9,732 nucleotides of DNA, from positions 1-9,732 of the forward strand of contig CAMWLX010000100.1 in NCBI GenBank assembly GCA_947175225.1. Reading direction: 5' to 3'. Below the pieces are notes generated by a model. That model saw nothing but the letters and a program-made list of their open reading frames with translations, was not told where the DNA came from and did no database searches. Of the stretch, positions 1-7,369 are shown piece by piece; the first letter of the stretch is position 1, and the number at the start of each line of letters is the position of its first letter. The position numbers and the translations under genes were made by a program. This DNA is from an uncultured Porphyromonadaceae bacterium. GTDB lineage: Bacteria > Bacteroidota > Bacteroidia > Bacteroidales > Muribaculaceae.

Positions 1-75
1 ACATAGTTTTTGTTGTCAGTTAAAAATTTTATATTAATATTCAAGCTAATATAGTTTAATTGAAAAATATCAAGG

Positions 76-3000
76 ATGAAATATCTTAAAAATTTATGCC
101 TGCTGCTGGTTGGAATTCCCCTTATTTCAAGTGCGCAGCAGATTAAAACCGGCTATGTCGATAAGGGCATTTGTGGATCGGCTTTTCCTGAAGCTCTTAA
201 GGTTTGGGAGAAGGGTCAGAAGTGGAGCGACGATGATAATTTCTATATATCGCGAGTAAAGCCCCATCAAAGATTCCGTAATCAGGCTACCCAGGTCAAT
301 CCCCAATTGAATGAGGATAACGATAAAAAGCTTATCTTCTGGGTTCCTGCCAACAATCAGGAATTTAATGCTCTCCCTGACGGTGTTTTCGACAGTGAGG
401 TATTCCCGATGTGGAGCTATATCACTCATTATGGCAACTGGTCAAGCCCGCTTATCCGGGTGCCGGGAGGATTTCTTGATGTTGCACATAAAAACGGAGT
501 CTCGGTCAGTGCCCTTGCATCTATTCCCTATGGCAATATATCAAAGGAATGGAAAGAAGCTCTTATTTCCCTTGCTGAAGTAGGTCCGGAAAAACTTTCC
601 GACTATTTACTCTACTATGGAGTAGACGGTATAGGATATAATTCTGAATTCAGCGCTGCCTCATCGATTGTCACCAACCTTGCTGACCTGCATGAGAATA
701 CTCTCAAGCTGATGAAAGCAGATGGTAAGAATCCTCTTGCAGAGTTCATTTGGTATGATGGAACTAACAAAGCCGGAAAAATTACTTTTGATCGTGGTCT
801 TGCCGCCCATAACAGAGATCTTTGGGGATACGGTGATAATATTCGCTCATCTCTTTTCCTCAATTATAATTGGAACTTTTCAAAGATACTTGAAAGCACT
901 GTTTCTAATGCCAAGGAATATGGGCGCACTCCTCTCGACATCTATTGCGGAATAAATATGCAGGGACGGGAGCCTCATAATTCAAGCAAGGAAATATGGA
1001 CACTTCTCGAGCAATATCCCGTCTCAATCGGTCTTTGGGGTGCTCACTCTGAAAATATGTTTTTTGAAAGCCGTGCCGAACAAGGATCATCACCCATACA
1101 GCGGCAGCGCACTTATTTGAATAGGATGATGAACTGGTTTACCAACGGAGTTCATAACCCAATAGCGTCTTTGCCTACGACTAACTCCCTGATTTATTCT
1201 GCTGCCAAGGATGATTTCTCCGGCATGTCCAAGATGATGTCGGCTCGCTCCGCCTTGAAATGGAATCTTGACGATGAACCCTTCATCACCTATTTCAATC
1301 TTGGCAACGGACGCTTCTTCAATTGGAAAGGTATGCGGTGTCATGATTCTGAATGGTATAATATAGCAGCGCAAGATTATTTGCCCACATGGATGTGGTG
1401 GTTCTCCTCGAGTTTCCTGGGTCGCGATGCTGCCGATCTCCCCACTGATGGATTGAAAGCTGAGTTTGTCTGGGATGACGCTTGGAATGGTGGGTCCACC
1501 ATTCGCGTATCCGGTGATGCTTCGGATGAATACTTACACCTTTTCAAGACTGAGTTCCCATTGAAGGCAGGCGATGAGATAACATTCCGCTATAAGCTTC
1601 TCAATGGCTCTGCTGACGCTTTCTTGGTCATGTCGCTCAAGGGTGAGGAATCGAAACCTCTGGATGAGGAGTCTATGAAAGTGATGGATGTGAATGCTTT
1701 GGCTACTCCATTGGTGTGGACAGAGAGAAAGTTTACGGTTGGAAGCGATATTATGCTGCCTGATGGAGGAGAAGTCACTATGATTGCCTTGCATTTCAAA
1801 GATGCCGCCGACCTTGACATGCGATTTGGTGAATTGTCCATCAAGCGTCCATCTGCCTATAAGGCGGCTATTGAAAGTCCTGTAGTGGAGTCTTCTCAAA
1901 TCTTGAGCGCGCGTCATGACGGAGTGGATGCCAAGATTATATTCCATATGCCCAACGACAAGGGAAATGACGTCTGCTACAACTCTGATGTGAATACTTC
2001 TCTGTTTAAACTCTATGCCCAGCAGGAACAAGACTCACCGACTCTTATGGGTATGACCACCTCATGGGCTGGACTTATGTTTTCTGTTCCGAATCTAATG
2101 GGGGTTGGGGCAAAGTATCGCTTCGGTGTAAGTGCTTTGGCTTTGGATCATCTTACAGAAAGTGAGATATGTTGGGGCGAATGGCTGGATCCTATGGCGG
2201 TATATACTGTTTCGGATGATATCTTGATTTCGGATAATGTCATCCACCCTAACGAGGGATTTGAAATATATTATGCAGATCCTGAGCATGAGACAGCTGA
2301 TTGGACTCTGACCGATTGCAATGGCAAGGTCGTGGCAGAGTCTCAGGATGCTTTTGTCTTTAATGTGCGTTCCGGCCTGCAGACTCCCGGCATCTATGAT
2401 CTTACTGTCAACGGTTTAGAAAACACTGATTCAGGAACGGCAGAAACAGTAAGGATCCTTAAGGGATTCGTACAGGTGATTGGAGCAGATAATGGTGATG
2501 TGCCTAAGATCCTTTCGTTGGATGTACCCGGAAGTGAAGTCCGTGAGAGTTTTGATGGTGTGTCGCCTGCAGCTGTCTTTTTATCTACGCCTACACCCAA
2601 GATAGAATATGCTATCGATGCCGGTGGCTCTTTCTTGCCAAGAGGAGTAAAAGTGGGAGATAACGGATTGGGTTTCCGGTTTAAAGAAACCGGTCTTGAT
2701 TCAAAAGAGTCTTTTGCAATAAGTTTCTGGTTCAAACCGGAAAGCTTTGAAAATAAGTCGGTGCATGCTTTGAACATTCGCCATAAAGGTGATCCATGGT
2801 CAGTCAACAATTGGGGCTGGATGTGGCATACTCTGACAGAAGAGGGGAGGAGCGATGCTTTCACTATCCGCATGGCTTCAGGGAAAGATGCCTCCTATCG
2901 TTTTGATGGCATGAAGATGTATCCCGGTGCTTGGTATCATATGGCTTACTCTTTTGAATTTGATGAAAATGGATGTGTGAAGCCGGCTCTATTCATAAAT

Positions 3001-3891
3001 GGTGAGCGCCAGCAGGTCACATCTTGGTCGCTTGGTGATGAGAAGCAGGATGGAGATGTTGATTTTGCCGGACCTGTTGGAGCCTGGAAGAAGGATAATG
3101 TAGTGGCTTTCGGTGGGTATCTTCACAAGATTGGTTCCGTGAGAGGTAATGTGGATAATTTCATGGTATGGAGCAAGGCTCTCTCGGAAGAAGATGCAGT
3201 TCTTGCTATGGCTGATATAAAAGCAAATTCCCTTCCTGATGGAGTGATAGGATACTTTGACTTTGAAGGTGAGACAGACGGTGAGTCCCTTTTCAGCAAT
3301 GAGGCTTCCGGTGAGTTTAAGGTAGGTATACATGGATATCAGGATACAGAAGTGGAAGGCCAGGGCACACTTGAATGGCGCGCTCCTGAGTTCTGCACCG
3401 GTTGCTCGTTCACATCCGGCGATTCCTTTTCGATGACTCCTACGGTCACATGGTTCACTCCTGGAGCTTCTGTTATCGAACGCCAAGATAATGGTGAAGA
3501 TGGATATATCATGTTGTCTTATCCGTATGCAACTGAGTCAGTAAAAGGTCTCAGTGCAAGCATGTTTGTGGAAAATGAATATGGATTTTCGGAAAAAGAA
3601 TTATCTATATTTCTTCCTGAGTCGGATGCTGTTTCGATAGTCGAGGAAGAGAATGTGTTGAATGTTTCGCCAAGGATTTTTGATTCAGAAATATCAGTTG
3701 ATATTTCTGAGGAAGGATTAATAAACCTGTCGCTCCATTCAATGGACGGACGCTGCGTATTGTCAAATATGCTGAGATCCGTCCCCGGCGTTACCCTCAA
3801 GCTTTATCCCGACGTTCCCTCCGGAGCCTATATCCTGAGAGCGGAAAAAGATGGGGTTCTCCTTGGAACATCGAAACTCCTACGTCACTGA
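76..3891 (+). CDS. Secreted GH85 endo-beta-N-acetylglucosaminidase with LamG and T9SS-type C-terminal domain
   Basis: Probably hydrolyses the GlcNAc-GlcNAc (chitobiose) core bond of N-glycans on glycoproteins, outside the cell. The 1271-residue product starts with a signal peptide (hydrophobic stretch 7-18, likely cut after SSA at 20). The GH85 catalytic region spans about 80-440. It contains YYGVDGIGYNSEF with N189 and E191, matching the Asn-x-Glu catalytic pair of family GH85, then FIWYDGTNKAGKI and LFLNYNWNF. A GH85-type beta-sandwich follows (DDAWNGGSTIRVSG near 468), then Ig/Fn3-like sequence (about 605-815), a LamG-like domain (about 822-1065, with SFAISFWFKPE and YFDFEGE), another Ig/PKD-like stretch, and a C-terminal domain from about 1197 ending SKLLRH that resembles type A sorting domains of type IX secretion. 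The catalytic assignment is firm, the accessory domains are less so. No susC/susD-like partner lies in the window. Bases 1-75 are AT-rich and show no convincing promoter. Substrate preference (high-mannose or complex glycans) cannot be read from the sequence. Confidence 0.9.
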   Translation: MKYLKNLCLLLVGIPLISSAQQIKTGYVDKGICGSAFPEALKVWEKGQKWSDDDNFYISRVKPHQRFRNQATQVNPQLNEDNDKKLIFWVPANNQEFNALPDGVFDSEVFPMWSYITHYGNWSSPLIRVPGGFLDVAHKNGVSVSALASIPYGNISKEWKEALISLAEVGPEKLSDYLLYYGVDGIGYNSEFSAASSIVTNLADLHENTLKLMKADGKNPLAEFIWYDGTNKAGKITFDRGLAAHNRDLWGYGDNIRSSLFLNYNWNFSKILESTVSNAKEYGRTPLDIYCGINMQGREPHNSSKEIWTLLEQYPVSIGLWGAHSENMFFESRAEQGSSPIQRQRTYLNRMMNWFTNGVHNPIASLPTTNSLIYSAAKDDFSGMSKMMSARSALKWNLDDEPFITYFNLGNGRFFNWKGMRCHDSEWYNIAAQDYLPTWMWWFSSSFLGRDAADLPTDGLKAEFVWDDAWNGGSTIRVSGDASDEYLHLFKTEFPLKAGDEITFRYKLLNGSADAFLVMSLKGEESKPLDEESMKVMDVNALATPLVWTERKFTVGSDIMLPDGGEVTMIALHFKDAADLDMRFGELSIKRPSAYKAAIESPVVESSQILSARHDGVDAKIIFHMPNDKGNDVCYNSDVNTSLFKLYAQQEQDSPTLMGMTTSWAGLMFSVPNLMGVGAKYRFGVSALALDHLTESEICWGEWLDPMAVYTVSDDILISDNVIHPNEGFEIYYADPEHETADWTLTDCNGKVVAESQDAFVFNVRSGLQTPGIYDLTVNGLENTDSGTAETVRILKGFVQVIGADNGDVPKILSLDVPGSEVRESFDGVSPAAVFLSTPTPKIEYAIDAGGSFLPRGVKVGDNGLGFRFKETGLDSKESFAISFWFKPESFENKSVHALNIRHKGDPWSVNNWGWMWHTLTEEGRSDAFTIRMASGKDASYRFDGMKMYPGAWYHMAYSFEFDENGCVKPALFINGERQQVTSWSLGDEKQDGDVDFAGPVGAWKKDNVVAFGGYLHKIGSVRGNVDNFMVWSKALSEEDAVLAMADIKANSLPDGVIGYFDFEGETDGESLFSNEASGEFKVGIHGYQDTEVEGQGTLEWRAPEFCTGCSFTSGDSFSMTPTVTWFTPGASVIERQDNGEDGYIMLSYPYATESVKGLSASMFVENEYGFSEKELSIFLPESDAVSIVEEENVLNVSPRIFDSEISVDISEEGLINLSLHSMDGRCVLSNMLRSVPGVTLKLYPDVPSGAYILRAEKDGVLLGTSKLLRH

Positions 3892-3925
3892 GTCTTTATA
3901 TCATGTGCTTTGTTTCAAAAAATAG

Positions 3926-3962
3926 CCGGAGTGTGGTATTGACCATACTCCGGATTCTTTTT
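3926..3962. terminator. Rho-independent terminator, probably bidirectional
   Basis: An 11-bp stem CCGGAGTGTGG / CCATACTCCGG (one G-T pair) with a 6-nt loop is followed by ATTCTTTTTT. It is 34 bp after the stop of the GH85 gene. On the other strand the same stem is followed by a run of six T (plus-strand A run 3917-3922). It could therefore also stop transcripts of the convergent ptuAB operon, whose last codon is about 75 bp away. Confidence 0.85.
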
Positions 3963-4005
3963 GGATATATTTCGCGGATTGTCAGATTTGCAAATGTGAA
4001 TAATA

Positions 4006-4030
4006 TGAAGTTGTTTAAACTTATTTTTTT
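4006..4030 (+). repeat. Direct repeat, copy 1, at the 3' end of the Septu cassette
   Basis: The core is GTTGTTTAAACTTATT plus flanking bases. These 25 bases match 6276-6300 with one difference (A versus G). A weaker match continues as a gapped AT-rich stretch ending in AAGATTT (4040-4046 here, 6304-6310 in copy 2). That extension covers the last codons of ptuB (KSL-stop). The two copies are in the same orientation and bracket ptuA and ptuB. Confidence 0.7.
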
Positions 4031-4034
4031 TGAT

Positions 4035-4778
4035 TTATAAAGATTTTGGTGGTCTGGGAAGACTACAGAAGATTAGATCTTCTTCAAGTATTTTCAGGTC
4101 TTCATCCCATTCATTTCTTTCAGTAAGGATTCTTTTTAGTCTCCTATAATTTTCATCTTCAAGAACTGCTGTTGATTTTGCCGCTGAATATTCGGAAGTC
4201 CTTCCACAATCCCTAAGAATTGCTTTTAGACGATTCTTTCCTATCAATGGATTTTGTGGAAAGGCATCCTTAATCAATACCAGTATGTCCTGAACTTTGT
4301 TTACGCTGCAAAGGCGAGGTTTCCTTAAATGTCCGGGATTATTAAGGTCGTATGCCTCTAAGGTGTTGATGGCTTTTTTATTCTTACTGTCTAAAGCATT
4401 AATCCTTCCATTCTCGATATAAAAGAAATCTTTCGGATCATCAAAAAATGGATTGACAAGTGGATATCTGCTTGGGTCGATATCTCTTTTTCTTGAATTG
4501 CATAAATTGAGGCATGGAAGTAGATTTCCCCATTCCATGACTTTATCTGGATATTTGCTCTTAGGATAGAAATGCTCTATCTGCATGTATTTTCCTTCCT
4601 CGTTCAATACGACTTCTGAGAACGCACATTTATTATTACTTAACTTAAGTAGGGCCTCCTTTAAGATTTTGATATCCCAAACACGGGCTTCTTTATCCGC
4701 CTTATACTTTTCAGTCAGTTGGTTTACTAATTCATCGGTGAGAAAGTCCGGGCGTGGAGGCAATGTCAGTTTTATCAT
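4035..4778 (-). CDS. ptuB: Septu defence system HNH endonuclease PtuB
   Basis: Nuclease component of a Septu anti-phage system. It is expected to form a complex with the PtuA ATPase and cut DNA on infection (known for the family, inferred here). The 247-residue protein has an HNH core: C51-AFSE, then IEHFYPKSKYPDKV with E68 and H69 (H69 the likely general base), WGNLLPCLNLCNSRK with N85, C93 and N94. This is the arrangement of the TIGR02646/PtuB family. The first zinc knuckle is C-x-x-S rather than C-x-x-C, so metal binding may be incomplete or use other ligands. The C-terminal half (about 130-247) is charged and helical. The start ATG overlaps the ptuA stop as ATGA, indicating translational coupling. 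The stop codon lies next to, and perhaps within, the flanking repeat. A related HNH-plus-ATPase pair occurs as the effector of some retrons, but there is no reverse transcriptase here. Confidence 0.85.
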   Translation of the reverse strand: MIKLTLPPRPDFLTDELVNQLTEKYKADKEARVWDIKILKEALLKLSNNKCAFSEVVLNEEGKYMQIEHFYPKSKYPDKVMEWGNLLPCLNLCNSRKRDIDPSRYPLVNPFFDDPKDFFYIENGRINALDSKNKKAINTLEAYDLNNPGHLRKPRLCSVNKVQDILVLIKDAFPQNPLIGKNRLKAILRDCGRTSEYSAAKSTAVLEDENYRRLKRILTERNEWDEDLKILEEDLIFCSLPRPPKSL

Positions 4779-6175
4779 AGTTCAGATGCCCTTAACTGAT
4801 TCATATCCATATTGAGCAGGTCTGTCTCTACACTGGATGGATGAAGCATGGTCTTAAGTTTTTCATAATATTTAAGACCTTCTTTCACATTATTGGTATT
4901 CATTGCGTTTTCGAACTTCAAGCGTAAATCCTTATATTCGTCAGAACGTGTGTCGGAATCCAGGCACATTAGTTCATGGAGAATCTCTTCCACTGTCCAG
5001 CCTTGAAAGGTCTTGTCTCCGTATTCTTTGACTTTGGTCTTTCCATCTTCATTGGTAAGTAGAAAAAGGTTCATGCTTGATACAGACTGAATTACCAAGG
5101 GTGAGTGCGTACTGACGATGATCTGTGTTGCAGGAAAGAGTTGACAAAGATCTCTCAATACATGACGTTGCCAGTGAGGGTGAAGGTGAAGGTCGATTTC
5201 ATCCACCAAAAGTATAGCTGGCTCACAAAGTGGATTCTCTGATTCAGGATAGCGGTCAAACATCTTCTTGATGAAGTCAAAGACCCAAGCCATCATGCAC
5301 TGATACCCATAACCTAAGTCTTTATAAGTAAGCTCTCCGTATTCCGTACTAAACCTTATTGATGAATGCAGATTATCATCCACATACACGCGATAGTCTA
5401 TGACTCCAGGAAGCAGTTGGGAATCCTTGAGAATTTTTTTGATTTGCCTGATTCGTCTATGCGCTTTTGCGCCTTGGGTCTTATCTTTACTTGCAATATC
5501 AAGCTGTAGCAGCCATTCCTCAAAATTCAGAAGTGGTCTATCATTGTAAAATAAGGTGTCGCAGGTATATTCAGACCCAAGATTTCTTTGAGTGTCAGCA
5601 AAACGATTCACACCGTAGCCATAAATGATAACATTATCAAAAGATGGTTCGTCATACTCTACAAAGTTTAGGCGACTGTTATATCCTATTCTTTTCTTAG
5701 ATGAAAAAGCAAGATTCCCTATTTTCTTGGTTGATCCCAAGATTCTAAAATTTGTATTGGAGATATTACTTACTTGTCCATTATACACAACATACTGCGA
5801 ATAAACTGAATATTTGGGATCTATATATCTTTCTATTACAGCAGGACGATGTGAGAAATTCCAAACGTTATTGGGCGAACTAATCTTTTCTTCTCCTACA
5901 GAAACCTCTATTCCAACCTTCATATCCTGTACATCGGTGTTGGGCTGAGACTGGATATCCTGAATAGTAACTCGTTTTGGCAGGAGATTGGCAATCAATT
6001 TCAGAAGATTTGTCTTCCCGGTACCGTTGTCTCCTAAGAATACTGAGCATTGGGGAAGGTCATATAGTCCGCTCTTGTCTTTGTCAACATGAGCGAATTG
6101 AAAAATAGTTTGTCCTTTAAATGATTTGTAATCGTTTACTTCAAGCGATTGTATATAAGTGGTCACCTTACCCAT
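4775..6175 (-). CDS. ptuA: Septu defence system ATPase PtuA
   Basis: ABC/SMC-type ATPase that senses infection or nucleotide state and controls the PtuB nuclease in Septu systems (family knowledge). From the ATG at 6175 it is 466 residues. It shows Walker A GDNGTGKT at 48-55, a signature-like helix LGYGYQCMMAWVFDF at about 288-302 (the usual LSxG/SxG serine appears as Gly), Walker B AILLVDEIDLHLHP at about 320-333 and the H-loop STHSP at about 355-359. An insertion of roughly 200 residues sits between Walker A and the signature, as in OLD/RecF-like ATPases. There is no TOPRIM domain at the C terminus, which argues against OLD or GajA. An in-frame GTG at 6196 would add seven residues, but it overlaps the last base of the predicted promoter -7 element, so the ATG at 6175 is preferred. 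First gene of a two-gene operon, overlapping ptuB by 4 bp. Confidence 0.85.
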   Translation of the reverse strand: MGKVTTYIQSLEVNDYKSFKGQTIFQFAHVDKDKSGLYDLPQCSVFLGDNGTGKTNLLKLIANLLPKRVTIQDIQSQPNTDVQDMKVGIEVSVGEEKISSPNNVWNFSHRPAVIERYIDPKYSVYSQYVVYNGQVSNISNTNFRILGSTKKIGNLAFSSKKRIGYNSRLNFVEYDEPSFDNVIIYGYGVNRFADTQRNLGSEYTCDTLFYNDRPLLNFEEWLLQLDIASKDKTQGAKAHRRIRQIKKILKDSQLLPGVIDYRVYVDDNLHSSIRFSTEYGELTYKDLGYGYQCMMAWVFDFIKKMFDRYPESENPLCEPAILLVDEIDLHLHPHWQRHVLRDLCQLFPATQIIVSTHSPLVIQSVSSMNLFLLTNEDGKTKVKEYGDKTFQGWTVEEILHELMCLDSDTRSDEYKDLRLKFENAMNTNNVKEGLKYYEKLKTMLHPSSVETDLLNMDMNQLRASEL

Positions 6176-6195
6176 TTTGTTGTAGTTTATTTGCA

Positions 6196-6227
6196 CAAAA
6201 GTACAAAGAATTATCTAATCCTGCAAG
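6196..6227 (-). promoter_or_regulatory. Bacteroidetes-type sigma-ABfr promoter of ptuAB
   Basis: On the minus strand, TACTTTTG (6203-6196) matches the Bacteroidetes -7 consensus TAnnTTTG exactly. CTTG (6227-6224) lies 20 nt upstream and matches three of four bases of the -33 TTTG box. Transcription would start near 6188, leaving a 5' leader of only about 13 nt before the ATG at 6175. No operator or extended leader structure is visible. Confidence 0.7.
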
Positions 6228-6275
6228 TTTCAAGTCAGATATTATTTCCTCACGTCAGTGATTTATTGCTGGCTT

Positions 6276-6300
6276 TGAAGTTGTTTAGACTTATTTTTTT
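6276..6300 (+). repeat. Direct repeat, copy 2, upstream of the ptuAB promoter
   Basis: Core GTTGTTTAGACTTATT, with 24 of 25 bases identical to 4006-4030 and the same orientation. The following bases (6301-6349) are AT-rich, then T/G-rich, and lead into the palindrome at 6350. This whole stretch may be one longer dispersed element of which copy 1 keeps only the first part. Its position marks the outer edge of the Septu cassette. Confidence 0.7.
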
Positions 6301-6349
6301 ATTAAGATTTCGTCAGGTTTTCGAGCAGGTTTTGTCTCTTGAAGAAGGA

Positions 6350-6365
6350 ATGATGCGGGCATCAT
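6350..6365. repeat. Perfect 7-bp inverted repeat at the edge of the broken AAA+ gene
   Basis: ATGATGCGGGCATCAT has 7-bp arms separated by GG. It sits exactly where recognisable AAA+ coding sequence begins and 50 bp after repeat copy 2. It may be the terminal inverted structure of a small mobile element or a chance palindrome. No T-run follows, so it is not a terminator. Confidence 0.5.
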
Positions 6366-7300
6366 AATGGATATGACAGTAGCAAATTCACTGAAACTGA
6401 CTTAGAGAAGCTCCTTCCGACCCTGAAAGGACTTACAGCGTTTGAAATCGATCGTATGCTTGACATTGCGATGTCTAACAACGGAACCTTGGGTGCTGAG
6501 GACAAGGATATGATTCTCGTGCGCAAGAAGCAGATGGTAAGGAATTCCGGAGTTCTCGACCTTGTGGATACTCCCGAGCGAATTGAAGATATACGTGGAC
6601 TTGACACTCTTAAATCCTATCTGCGGAAGAAAGCGAAGGTGATGGAGAATCTGACAGATACCATGAAGTTTGGTGTCAACGTGCCTAAGGGAGTCTTTAT
6701 CGTCGGTATGCCGGGATGTGGTAAGTCTCTTTGCGCTAAGGCTACCGCCGCCCTTTTCGACGTTCCTCTTCTTAAGATGGATATGGGTAGCCTCATGGGA
6801 AAGTATCAGGGCGAGAGCGAGGAGAACCTTCGTAAGGCGATCCGCATAGCAGAGGCTGCCGCTCCATGTGTGCTTTGGATTGATGAGATCGAGAAAGGTT
6901 TTTTCCGCCTGAATTCAAACGTAAGGGTCGCTTTGATGAGATCTTCTGCGTAAACCTCCCCAATGACAGTGAGCGGGAAAAGATCTTTGAGGTTCATATA
7001 GCAAATAATAAGAAAAGAACTGACGATTGGAAGAAAATCAAGAATAATTCATCGCGCTTCAAGAGTCTGATTGCAAACACTAAGGGCTTCAATGGTGCTG
7101 ATATCGAGGCAGTGGTTAATGAGGCAATGGAGCAGTGCTTCCTCCGATCTTTAGATAATAAAGGAAAGAAAGAACTGGATATTGAGGATCTCATAAAGCT
7201 TGCTTCCGACACCATCAGCATTACCAAATCCTGCAGAAAGCAGATAGAAGATATGGAGAATATCTTCAAGGAAAGCTCCTTCAAGGATGCATCCAAGTAA
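6354..7300 (+). pseudogene. Degraded Ycf46-like AAA+ ATPase gene
   Basis: Remnant of a Ycf46-type AAA+ ATPase, a family of about 450-500 residues of unclear cellular role. Reading starts without a start codon (in-frame stop at 6351-6353). Frame 1 runs through YDSSKFTETDLEKLLPTL, the linker, Walker A GMPGCGKS and Walker B VLWIDEIEKG, then hits TAA at 6951-6953 after nonsense residues. From about 6905 a different frame restores the family: PPEFKRKGRFDEIF with the arginine-finger region, NLPNDSEREKIF, the lid helices (KGFNGADIEAVVNEAM) and a natural stop at 7300. By my recollection of relatives, about 45 codons carrying Sensor 1 (ATAND) are missing at the junction within the T run 6899-6904. The first 150-200 codons are missing upstream. 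The gene therefore carries an N-terminal truncation, an internal deletion and a frameshift. ATG codons such as 6456 could only start a non-functional fragment. Confidence 0.85.
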
Positions 7301-7318
7301 AATTCCCTACAAAGAATA

Positions 7319-7351
7319 AATCGGCTGCCCTCATTGAGAAAGCAGCCGATT
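7319..7351 (-). terminator. Hairpin terminator, likely for the DUF4301 gene
   Basis: A perfect 10-bp stem AATCGGCTGC / GCAGCCGATT encloses a 13-nt loop that contains a small inner CTC/GAG stem. On the minus strand it is followed by TATTCTTTG, a moderately T-rich tail, 19 bp after the DUF4301 stop. On the plus strand the tail GTCATATCATTC is poor, so termination of the pseudogene transcript is less likely. Confidence 0.6.
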
Positions 7352-7369
7352 GTCATATCATTCAATCTA

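Noticed and set aside
76..3891. GH18 endoglycosidase
   Set aside because: The GH18 DxxDxDxE motif is absent; the Asn-x-Glu pair and WYD/NYNW blocks fit GH85.
4775..6175. OLD-family or Gabija GajA nuclease-ATPase
   Set aside because: No TOPRIM domain follows the ATPase domain, and the partner is an HNH nuclease rather than a UvrD-like helicase.
6196..6227. Septu genes as part of a retron (ATPase plus HNH effector)
   Set aside because: No reverse transcriptase frame or retron-like msr/msd RNA lies in the window; ptuA follows directly after a simple promoter.
6149..6367. Small plus-strand open frame of 72 codons
   Set aside because: It runs through the ptuA start, its promoter and the repeat, and its AT-rich product has no family features.
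6456..6953. Intact small AAA+ protein starting at ATG 6456
   Set aside because: Family sequence continues upstream of this ATG and in another frame after 6905, and Sensor 1 is missing, so it is a fragment.
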